Below are positions 1 through 7,100 of a stretch of DNA of 12,286 nt, in pieces. Under the pieces are notes generated by a model. It worked only from the letters and a program-made list of their open reading frames with translations. It searched no databases and was not told the origin of the DNA. A program made the position numbers and the translations under genes. Source of the stretch: DAOTVD01 sp034437075 (GTDB lineage: Bacteria > Chloroflexota > Anaerolineae > Aggregatilineales > J027); contig DAOTVD010000169.1 of the NCBI GenBank assembly GCA_034437075.1, positions 1 through 12,286 on the forward strand, in the 5' to 3' direction. Position 1 is the stretch's first letter. Every line of letters starts with the position of its first letter.

Positions 1-917
1 GGCGGCGTGTAGCTCAGCAGCGGGTAGATATAGCGCGCGGGTTCCGGCGGGGCGTTGTTGTCGCAGGGATAATCGGGTCGCCAGCCGTAATTGCCGCCCG
101 CCAAAATCAGGTTAATTTCGTCGTCGCAGGTTGGGCCATTTTCCCCGCCGATGATCTCGCCGCTAAACGGGTCAAAATCAAAGTCGAACGGGTTACGCAG
201 GCCATAGGCATAGGTCGAATTATCCGGGAAGGGGTTATCTTCGGGGATCACGAGTGCGTCGCCCTCCACGGCGAAGCGATGAATGCGCCCCGGCATCGCG
301 TTTAGGTCTTGCGCGTAATCTACCTCGCCAATGTCGCCAATCGACACGAAAAGATAGCCGTCCGCGTCAAAATGCAGATTCCCGCCCATATGATGCGCCT
401 CGCGCGTGTCCACGGGCACGGCCAACATCTCGACCGGGTCGCGACCGACGCCGTCGGCTTCCGTGAAGCGCACCACGCGATTAATCGGATAGGGCGGCTC
501 GACCGTGTTCGGCTGGGTATGATAGACCCAGATATGGCCGTTGTCTTCGTAATCGGGATCAATCGCGATGCCCAGCAAGCCGCGCTCCACGAAGCCATCC
601 GTGGGCAGGCTGATGACGGGTTCGCGCTGGCGTTCGCCGTCCGCGTTGATGACGCGCACCTGGCCGGTGTTCTTTTCGGTGTAAAACAAGCGGCCATCGG
701 GCGTATAGGCCAACGCCACCGGAAAATCCGCGCCCGGCACCACGCGCTCGACGACCGTTTCGGGCGCATCGTCGTCGGACTGTGCCGCGCTGGACAGCGT
801 ACCCCCCAAGAACACGCCCGCCAATAGGCATAAAATGGCTATAGTGCGGCCTAGTTTCCGAACAGGCAAATGGTTGATGTACCCCCCTCTTAATCTCTCC
901 TGAAAATAGCGCGTCAT
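1..917 (-). CDS. PQQ-dependent sugar dehydrogenase-like beta-propeller protein, exported, C-terminus outside window
   Basis: The frame is open from ATG at 917 to the window edge, giving 305 codons without a stop, so the C-terminus is missing. After a 17-residue hydrophilic lead, residues about 18-46 form a signal peptide (VRK, a hydrophobic core ILCLLAGVFLGG, then SSAAQ). The mature part matches the glucose/sorbosone dehydrogenase (GSDH, YliI/Asd-like) propeller family: LAYTPDGRLFYTEK, RGLLGIAIDPDY, HHMGGNLHFDADGYLFVSIGD, GRIHRF, YAYGLRNPFDFDFDP, GGENGP, DEIN and NYGW. Known members oxidise aldose sugars in the periplasm or outside the cell using PQQ, but many family members have no assigned substrate, so the reaction is inferred. 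ATG 917 was chosen because AAGGG lies 7-8 bases upstream. An in-frame TTG at 869 would give a shorter, more classical signal peptide and remains possible. The 5' region carries the palindromic element at 951-1019. The family call is secure; the substrate is not. Confidence 0.85.
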   Translation of the reverse strand, partial: MTRYFQERLRGGYINHLPVRKLGRTIAILCLLAGVFLGGTLSSAAQSDDDAPETVVERVVPGADFPVALAYTPDGRLFYTEKNTGQVRVINADGERQREPVISLPTDGFVERGLLGIAIDPDYEDNGHIWVYHTQPNTVEPPYPINRVVRFTEADGVGRDPVEMLAVPVDTREAHHMGGNLHFDADGYLFVSIGDIGEVDYAQDLNAMPGRIHRFAVEGDALVIPEDNPFPDNSTYAYGLRNPFDFDFDPFSGEIIGGENGPTCDDEINLILAGGNYGWRPDYPCDNNAPPEPARYIYPLLSYTP

Positions 918-951
918 TTTCATCCCTTTTGGAGAACGCAGTTCATGAACA

Positions 952-1019
952 CTCCCCCCGAATTCAGGGAGAGAACTCACGTGTGCGAATGGGTGCCCCT
1001 CCCTGAATTCGGGGAGGGG
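952..1019. repeat. Pair of REP-like palindromic units in inverted orientation
   Basis: Two GAATTC-centred palindromes lie about 22 bases apart. The right unit, 996-1019, is a near-perfect 24-base palindrome: CCCCTCCC at 996-1003 pairs with GGGAGGGG at 1012-1019, with only the two bases flanking GAATTC breaking symmetry. The left unit, 952-973, is a looser version of the same palindrome. The units are also inverted copies of each other: CCCCGAATTCAGGGAG (956-971) is the exact reverse complement of 999-1014. Each can therefore fold alone or pair with the other around a 27-base loop. This resembles REP/BIME-type interspersed elements. It occupies the gap between two same-strand genes, downstream of the DUF3048 gene and upstream of the sugar-dehydrogenase-like gene. 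No coding sense was found here. Confidence 0.75.
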
Positions 1020-1030
1020 TTGGGGTGGGG
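1011..1030 (+). other. G-quadruplex-forming motif (four G4 tracts, loops of 1, 2 and 1)
   Basis: The sequence reads GGGGAGGGGTTGGGGTGGGG: four runs of four guanines separated by A, TT and T. Short loops and four-G tracts are the features expected of a very stable intramolecular quadruplex on the plus strand. It overlaps the right arm of the palindromic pair by nine bases and so looks like part of the same repeat. It lies 52 bases past the DUF3048 stop codon. The flanking genes are transcribed from the minus strand, so their RNA would carry the C-rich complement. Confidence 0.6.
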
Positions 1031-1082
1031 TATTTACTTTCCTGACATATCTTAAACCGTATCGCATCTTGCGCTGCCTCAT

Positions 1083-2513
1083 CTACGACCCAAATTGCCA
1101 GGTGCCGGTCGGGGTGGGCGTCCAGGTCGCGGAGGGTGTCGGGCCGCCGTACCACTCCGCGAATTGGGTTTGCGTGGCGGCGGGGACGGCGGTTAGGGCG
1201 GCGCTTTGCGCGGCGGCGGTGGCTTGCACATCTGCATAATCATCCGTGCCGACCGTCACGCTCCAGAGGTCGTTCTCGCTGCCGAATTCGAACTTGCGCA
1301 CCACCGTGAACCATGTTTGGCCAGGCCGCAGCGTGATGGGCGTCCCGGCTTCGTCTAAAAAGCGCAGATACAACGCGCCCCGGTCGCGGTTGCGGAACCA
1401 TTCGCCCTGGTACCAATTGCCATCCCGAAAGACCCAGGCCGTGCCCGTACCCCAAATTTGATGTTCAATAGCAATGCCGCCGACTTCGCTCTCGTAGATG
1501 TCGGGCCGTTCGGCGTGCCAGACTTCCATCAAGACGACGTTATCCGATGAAATATGCTCGCCCGTGGCCGCGTCGATATGCGGCAGACCGCTATCGTAGC
1601 GATAATAGCGGTTATCTTCGGGGTTATATTGCCAGCGCGTTTCGGCCCGGTCGCTGAACCAATCTACGGCAATATCGACGGCGGTTCCGCCCTGCGGGCT
1701 GGGCGGCGGATTCTCATCAAACGCGAGGCCGAAGGCCGCCATGCCCTGATTCACGCCGATACGGTCGGCCTCTTGCCAGATGGCATCCGTGTTGGCGAAT
1801 AGGGTATGCTCAAACGCACGCGAGTCAAAGCGGATGCGGCAGAACAACGGGCAATTATTGCCAATTTGGGGGCTCATAGCCCGCCAACGCCAGTCGGCTT
1901 CGTTCAGGATGAAATCATAAATCCAGGTATTCGCGCCACTATAGCCCAGCAAAGCGCCGTACATATTCACCAATTCGATGTCCATCAGGCGCGCGGAGCG
2001 AATCGGGCCGACCATTTCGGGCATCTGGCTACGGTAGATCGCCGCGAAGCGCGTCACCCCGCCTTCAACCTCATACTCAAAGACGACATCCGCCGCCATC
2101 AAGCCGTATTGCGGGCGCACCACTTCGGGGAAGTTGCTAATTTTCAAGATTAAATTACGCCGATTCTGAGATGCCTCATCCGGGTAGGGCAGGCCGGTCA
2201 GCGGATTGACCCCCTCTGGATAGCCGCGCGGGCCGATGCGCCCCTCCGGTGTGGGCGAGATGGTCGGCGAGGGCGTATCAGACGGAAGCGGCGTGCGGGT
2301 CGGCGGCACGGTGTGGGTTGCCGTCGCGGTATGAGTGGCGGTGGCCGTGTTCGTCGCTGTGGCGGAGGGCGTCAGCGTGGAGGCTTCGGTGCCGCGCGGG
2401 GTGTTGGTCGGCGGGAATTCCTGCGCGGCTAGCTCGGGCCAGCCAGCGTTGCCACCGACGATAACCAGCAGCAAGAGCGCCAACAAGGCGGGTATAATGA
2501 TGTCACGCCGCAT
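1083..2513 (-). CDS. Exported DUF3048 (YerB-like) protein with low-complexity linker and tail
   Basis: A 476-residue protein. Residues 1-30 form a signal peptide or anchor (MRRD, then a hydrophobic core at 5-20, then LAAQ). There is no lipobox cysteine, unlike the YerB-type lipoproteins I know. Residues 34-90 are Thr/Pro/Ala/Ser-rich linker (TATATHT twice). The DUF3048 N-terminal domain spans about 103-265, with PLTGLP, RPQYGLMAADVVFEYEVEGG and TRFAAIYRS followed by GPIRSAR, the family hallmark. The C-terminal DUF3048 domain spans about 275-410 (YDSGLPHIDAATGEHISSDNV). The tail from about 425 is again Ala/Thr/Pro-rich. C221 and C225 are close enough to form a disulfide after export. The family has no established biochemical function. 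The start is supported by AAAAGGA about ten bases upstream on the minus strand. The gene is transcribed divergently from the phosphatase-deacetylase unit with only 75 bases between them. Confidence 0.88.
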   Translation of the reverse strand: MRRDIIIPALLALLLLVIVGGNAGWPELAAQEFPPTNTPRGTEASTLTPSATATNTATATHTATATHTVPPTRTPLPSDTPSPTISPTPEGRIGPRGYPEGVNPLTGLPYPDEASQNRRNLILKISNFPEVVRPQYGLMAADVVFEYEVEGGVTRFAAIYRSQMPEMVGPIRSARLMDIELVNMYGALLGYSGANTWIYDFILNEADWRWRAMSPQIGNNCPLFCRIRFDSRAFEHTLFANTDAIWQEADRIGVNQGMAAFGLAFDENPPPSPQGGTAVDIAVDWFSDRAETRWQYNPEDNRYYRYDSGLPHIDAATGEHISSDNVVLMEVWHAERPDIYESEVGGIAIEHQIWGTGTAWVFRDGNWYQGEWFRNRDRGALYLRFLDEAGTPITLRPGQTWFTVVRKFEFGSENDLWSVTVGTDDYADVQATAAAQSAALTAVPAATQTQFAEWYGGPTPSATWTPTPTGTWQFGS

Positions 2514-2548
2514 AGATTCTGCATCCTTTTCTTTTGATTCTGCGAATC

Positions 2549-2554
2549 AGTATA
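2549..2554 (-). promoter_or_regulatory. Candidate -10 box (TATACT) for the DUF3048 gene
   Basis: On the minus strand the bases read TATACT, five of six matches to the sigma-70 -10 consensus, about 36 bases before the start codon at 2513. No convincing -35 hexamer lies 16-18 bases further upstream. The same AT-rich patch read on the plus strand (TATAGC at 2551-2556) is the best -10 candidate for the divergent phosphatase gene, so the two promoters may overlap. A GATTCTGC direct repeat at 2515-2522 and 2536-2543 borders it. Confidence 0.35.
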
Positions 2555-2588
2555 GCGTTATGGCCGAGCCTTAGCTATCCTTGACTAT

Positions 2589-3170
2589 ATGACGATTGAC
2601 CCACTCTCACCCCACCCGAAGTGGTTGCGCCGCACGCCATTGGCCGTGTTCTGGTGGTTTGTGTCGCGCACCAACGACAATTTTCTGAAATCCGTGCTGG
2701 TGCCTTTCGTGCGCATCACGCCCAATCTGATGATCGGCCCGCAACTGAACCAGCGCGGCTGGCGCTTGCTGCAAAAGCGCTACGGCGCCAATGCCATCAT
2801 CAACATGCGCGTAGAAGCCGACGACCGCGAGCGCGGCATCCACCCCGAACATTATCTGTGGTTGCCCACCATCGACCACACCTCGCCCACTGTGGAGCAA
2901 TTGCAAGATGCCGCCGCCTTTTTGGCCCAACGCATTCACAATGGCGATGTGGTGTATGTGCATTGCGCGGCGGGGGTCGGGCGCGCGCCGATGGCCGCTG
3001 CCGCCTATCTCATCACCCAGGGCTATACGGTGGACGAAGCGCGCGAACTCATCAAGTCGCGCCGCCCGTTCATCAACCAATCCGCCAATCAGCGTTCGCG
3101 CTTGCAGCAGTTCGCCGCCCTGATGGACCCCATCTTCCCCCAAGCTGAAAACCAAGACGACGATGCGTAA
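2589..3170 (+). CDS. Dual-specificity-type Cys phosphatase (CxAGxGRAP signature)
   Basis: A 193-residue protein. The catalytic P-loop is VHCAAGVGRAP with nucleophile C126 and arginine R132, and the likely general acid is D96 in LPTIDHTSP. The order (short basic lead, LMIGPQL, NMRVEADD, LPTID, HCX5R, then a helical C-terminus) fits atypical dual-specificity phosphatases. The usual Ser/Thr after the arginine is Ala here. HC-x-AG-x-GRAP resembles plant SEX4/LSF-type glucan phosphatases and the CxAGxGR motif of laforin more than protein-tyrosine phosphatases, so a carbohydrate or lipid-head-group phosphate is a reasonable guess. No signal peptide is evident; the hydrophobic stretch at about 18-26 (LAVFWWFVS) is too short and basic-flanked to call. 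No clear Shine-Dalgarno precedes ATG 2589. A later ATG at residue 48 would keep the catalytic core. The gene overlaps the next one by eight bases. Confidence 0.85.
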   Translation: MTIDPLSPHPKWLRRTPLAVFWWFVSRTNDNFLKSVLVPFVRITPNLMIGPQLNQRGWRLLQKRYGANAIINMRVEADDRERGIHPEHYLWLPTIDHTSPTVEQLQDAAAFLAQRIHNGDVVYVHCAAGVGRAPMAAAAYLITQGYTVDEARELIKSRRPFINQSANQRSRLQQFAALMDPIFPQAENQDDDA

Positions 3171-4008
3171 TCAGCGTTTACTGTTTAGCCTGGCGCATCC
3201 TGACGACGAGGCGTTCGGGTCGGGCGGGCTTATCGCCAAGTACACCAGCGAAGGCGCGCAAGTCTCGCTGATTTGCGCCACGGACGGCGCGCGCGGCACC
3301 ATCGACCAAAAATTTTTGGATGAACACGGCAGTCATAGCGCCGTGCGCTATGCCGAACTGGATTGCGCCGCCGAAAAGCTCGGCTTTCATGAGGTCATCC
3401 GCCTAGATTATCGCGATAGTGGCATGATGGGCAGCCCAGAAAACGACGACCCCGAGTCGCTATGGCAACAGGACGAAAGGCGCGTGGCCGGGCAAATCGT
3501 GGCGACAATCCGGCGCTTAAAGCCGCAAGTCGTCGTCACCTTTGACCCCTACGGCGGCTATGGCCACCCCGACCATATTTTTATGCACCGGGCCACCACG
3601 CGCGCCTTCCATGCAGCGGGCGATGCCGAGCAATTCCCCGAGGCGGGCGCGCCCTACGCCCCGCAAAAGCTGTACTATACGGCTTTTCCGCGTTTGACGC
3701 TGCGCGTATTCATCCTGCTGACCCGCTTGCGCGGCGAAGACCCGCGCGCATTGGGCATCAACAAAGACCTAGACCTCATCGCCATCCAGGATAATTTGCT
3801 GAAGATCACCACGCGCGTACTCGTCGCGCCGTATCTGGCCCAGGGCGAGGCCGCCGCGCGCTGCCACGCCAGCCAACTGAACCCCAGCACCAGCACCCCG
3901 CGCTGGGTACGCCGCTTTTTGGGCCGTCACCAGACCCTAACGCGCGCCGAACCCGCCCCCGCCCCACGCGAGCCGCGCGAACGCGATTTGTTCGCCGGGG
4001 TTTCCTGA
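3163..4008 (+). CDS. PIG-L/LmbE family zinc-dependent de-N-acetylase
   Basis: A 281-residue protein with the family signature at the N-terminus, AHPDDEAFGSGG (11-22). H12 and D15 are the expected zinc ligands and D14 the catalytic base; the third ligand is H138 in GYGHPDH. ICATDGARG and LDYRDSGMMG are further family blocks. Relatives such as MshB and BshB remove acetyl from GlcNAc-inositol or GlcNAc-malate, and PIG-L acts on GlcNAc-PI; the substrate here cannot be read from sequence. The protein appears cytoplasmic. The ATG lies inside the last codons of the phosphatase gene (ATGCGTAA, eight shared bases) with no strong ribosome site of its own, so translation is probably coupled to that gene. 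The last 30 residues are Pro/Arg-rich (RAEPAPAPREPRERDLF) and of unknown role. Confidence 0.9.
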   Translation: MRNQRLLFSLAHPDDEAFGSGGLIAKYTSEGAQVSLICATDGARGTIDQKFLDEHGSHSAVRYAELDCAAEKLGFHEVIRLDYRDSGMMGSPENDDPESLWQQDERRVAGQIVATIRRLKPQVVVTFDPYGGYGHPDHIFMHRATTRAFHAAGDAEQFPEAGAPYAPQKLYYTAFPRLTLRVFILLTRLRGEDPRALGINKDLDLIAIQDNLLKITTRVLVAPYLAQGEAAARCHASQLNPSTSTPRWVRRFLGRHQTLTRAEPAPAPREPRERDLFAGVS

Positions 4009-4032
4009 GCGCGCATTCTGCCCGCACATGAC

Positions 4033-4038
4033 TATAAT
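4033..4038 (+). promoter_or_regulatory. Candidate -10 box (TATAAT) for the macroglobulin gene
   Basis: A perfect TATAAT sits 25 bases past the deacetylase stop codon and 135 bases before the macroglobulin start. The region 16-18 bases upstream (around 4009-4016) is GCGC-rich and gives no -35 match, and a TG pair lies one base too far upstream for a classic extended -10. A small inverted repeat, TGCCC (4019-4023) and GGGCA (4039-4043), brackets the box and could be an operator or chance. The predicted leader of about 130 bases (to 4173) holds no gene I can support. The ribosome site is probably GAGGA at 4157-4161. Confidence 0.45.
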
Positions 4039-4173
4039 GGGCACAGAGGGCGCGTTCGTGCTGCGCGACTAGCGAGCCGTATCCTGAAGACATTCGCCCT
4101 AACGATGGAACTTTTTGAGCGCGGCGGACGTTAACACCCTAATCATGCCAACCAAAGAGGAAGCAAATCGGTT

Positions 4174-7100
4174 ATGAACATCATCCGCTATTTATTGAGC
4201 CTATCGGTGCTGGCCGTTTTGGCGTTGGGCGTGGGCCTGGCGCTAGGCGGCGATGCCGACATCCCGCCCGAGGTCTTGACCGTGGAGCCTTTCCCAGGGG
4301 CCGAAATCCGGCCCGATGCACCCGTAAACATTACCTTTAATCAGGCTATGGATCAGGGCAGCGTAAGCGCGCAGATCGCGCCCGATGTCGCTTTCGAGGC
4401 GACCTGGACGGACGCGCGCACGCTGCAACTTACCCCCGCCGATAGCTGGGGCCGGGATGCTGAATACACCGTGACCATCCCCGCCGAGGCCGCCAGCGCA
4501 GACGGCGCGGCCTTGCCCGAAGCCTATACCTTTACGCTGCGTACTGTCGGCGATTTGCAAGTGACCACTACCTCGCCCGCCGCCGATGCCGAGAGCGTGG
4601 CGGCGGATGCCGAGATCACGGTCGCGTTTAACCAGCCCGTGGTGCCGCTAGGCAGCACCGAAGATATGCTGGATTTACCCAGCCCGCTCAGCATCTCGCC
4701 AGAGGTGCCCGGCGCGGGGGAATGGCTGAACACCAGCATTTACACCTTCTTACCGAGCGAAGACCTGGCCGGGGGCGCGCAATATACCGTCACCGTGGCC
4801 GGGGGCCTAGAAGCCGTCGATGGCGCGACCCTGCCCGAAGACGTGACCTTCAGTTTCACGACCTTGGCGCCAGAAATCTTGCGCACGGTGCCCCAGGACG
4901 GCACGACGAATTTCCTGCTAGAAGACCCGGTGGCGGTGGTCTTTAGCCAGCCCATGAATCAATCTAGCGTGCAAGAAGCCTTCGCGCTGACGGCCTCCGG
5001 GGCGCGCGTCTCCGGCGATTTCGCCTGGAACGACGACGGCACCGAAATGACCTTTACGCCAGCGGAAAATCTGCAAATTGGCACGAGTTATCGTCTAGTG
5101 ATGGATGCGAGCATCGCGCGCGGGGTCGGCGGTGCGAATATCCGCACTGGGCGCGATTTCACCTTCACGACCGTGCCTTTGCCCTTTGTCGAACGCACCT
5201 CGCCCCAAGATGGTGATTCCAACGTGCCGCCCTTTGGCCAGGGCGTCAGCATCACGTTTGGCACGCCGATGAACCCGAACACCTTCGCAGGCAAGCTGGA
5301 GATTTCCCCCGAACCGGAAGAATGGACGCCCCGCGCCAGTGCGCGCTCGTTGGCCGCTCAGTTTACGCTGTCGCCCCTCACCGATTATACGATCATCCTG
5401 CGCGCGGGCGCCGAGGACGTGTACGGCAACCCCATCCAGCAGGATTACACCTTCAGCTTTTTTACAGGGGATATTCCGCCCGAATTTGGCCTGCCGGATG
5501 CTGGGCGCTTGATCCAGACCGGGGCCTATCGTGATAGCACCTTCTTGGCGGCTCAGGTGGCCGGGATGCCCACCGCCGATTTGGCGCTGTATGATGTGCC
5601 CATTGCGGATTTGCGCCAACTGACCTTTGACCTCTATCGCGAGGACAACGGCCTGGCCGACCCCGCGCGGCTCGTCCGGCAGTGGCAACAGAGCTACACG
5701 CGCAGCGCGGGCTTTCGCATTCAGCCGGTCTTCCTGACCGAAGATGGCGATGCGCTGGCGCCCGGCCTGTATTTCCTGCTGGGGCAATATCGCCCACCTG
5801 GGGAAGACTTCACGCGGCGGTACCCGGTCGGTATCGCGGTGACGAACACCACCGTTACCTATAAGCGCATGGATGGCAGCATTCTCGTCTGGCTGACGGA
5901 TATGCAAACCGGCGAACCCGTGCCCGAAGCGCCCGTCGCGCTGTATGAAAACGGGGTCGAATTAGCGCGGAGCACCACGGGCGCGGATGGCACGCTGCGC
6001 CTAAGCCTGGATGTTAACCCGAATGCGTTCGTCGCTGTAGAAACGCGCACAGAAGACCGCTATGGCGTTTGGTATACAGCCAATGAGCCGCAACCGCCGA
6101 GCGAAGATGTCTACGTCTACACCGAGCGGCCCATTTACCGCCCCGGCGAAACCGTCTTCTTTCGGGGGGCCTACCGCGCGCGGGATGATATGGACTTCAA
6201 CACCCAACCCAGCGTAGAAACCGTCTTTATACGGGCGACGGCCAACTTCGGCGAGCGCGTCTTGCTGGAAGAAAACGTCACACTGACCGAGTTCGGCACC
6301 TTCAGCGGTGAGATTCCGCTGCCGGAAGATTCGCCCATCGGCATCTTAGAGCTTGAGGTCATCACCCCGACCCAGCCCTTTGCCCTGGGGCGTACGACGG
6401 CGCAGATTGCCGAGTTTCGCGTGCCGGAATTCAGCGTGACGGTGACGCCCCAAGAGGACGAAATCATCCGGGGCGAGCCCTTGCGCGCGGTGGTCAGCAG
6501 CGAATTTTTCTCCGGCGGGCCGGTGAACGATGCAGCCGTCACCTGGGTGGCCAATAGCACGCGCAGCTTTTTCAACTACACCGGGCCGGGGCGCTATAGC
6601 TTCGCGGATGATCGTCTGCAAGATGATTTCGGCGGCGGCTTCGCGACCGATGCCGAGTTCTTCGACCCGGGCTTTCCCGGGGGCGGTGGTGGCGGTCAAC
6701 AGATCGCGAGTGGCGAAGGCACCACGAACGACGACGGCGAATTGCTGGTAAGCCTAGGCGGCGAAGATCAACCCTTGCCGGACTTCGGCACCCAAACCCG
6801 CCGTGTGAGCATCGAAGCCACGCTCAATGACGAAAGCGGCCAGTTTATCTCCGGGCGCGATGCCGTGATTGTACACCCCAGCGCGGTATACGTGGGCGTG
6901 GGGATCAATCAATACTTCGCGAGCGCGGACGAACCCTTCACAGCAGACCTCATCACCGTGAACCCGCAAAGCGACCCAGTCGGCGGCCAGCGCGTGACCG
7001 CGACCCTCGTGCGCCGCGAATGGGAAGAAGTCCCGGTGGAAGGCCAGTTTGGGCGTTTTGAGTATCGCCAGACCGAAGAAGAAGTCGCCAGCCAGCGCGT

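Noticed and set aside
309..827. 172-codon plus-strand frame opposite the sugar-dehydrogenase-like gene
   Set aside because: The minus-strand frame carries the GSDH family motifs over the same bases; the plus-strand product matches nothing I know.
964..1155. 63-codon minus-strand frame across the palindrome
   Set aside because: It is made of the DUF3048 tail in another frame plus the repeat (PTPTPPRIQGG), a typical spurious frame over such repeats.
2290..2380. Possible tandem DNA repeat in the Thr-rich linker of the DUF3048 gene
   Set aside because: The repetition is at the amino-acid level (TATATHT); the codons differ enough that I cannot call a clean nucleotide tandem repeat.
2607..3155. 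182-codon minus-strand frame opposite the phosphatase gene
   Set aside because: The HCX5R phosphatase signature is on the plus strand; this is a codon-bias shadow.
4105..4134. Nine-codon frame in the macroglobulin leader
   Set aside because: No ribosome site, no regulatory pattern of codons, and not coupled to the downstream start.
5095..5907. 270-codon minus-strand frame inside the macroglobulin gene
   Set aside because: It lies opposite well-defined Ig-like and MG domains, with low-information composition and no ribosome site seen.
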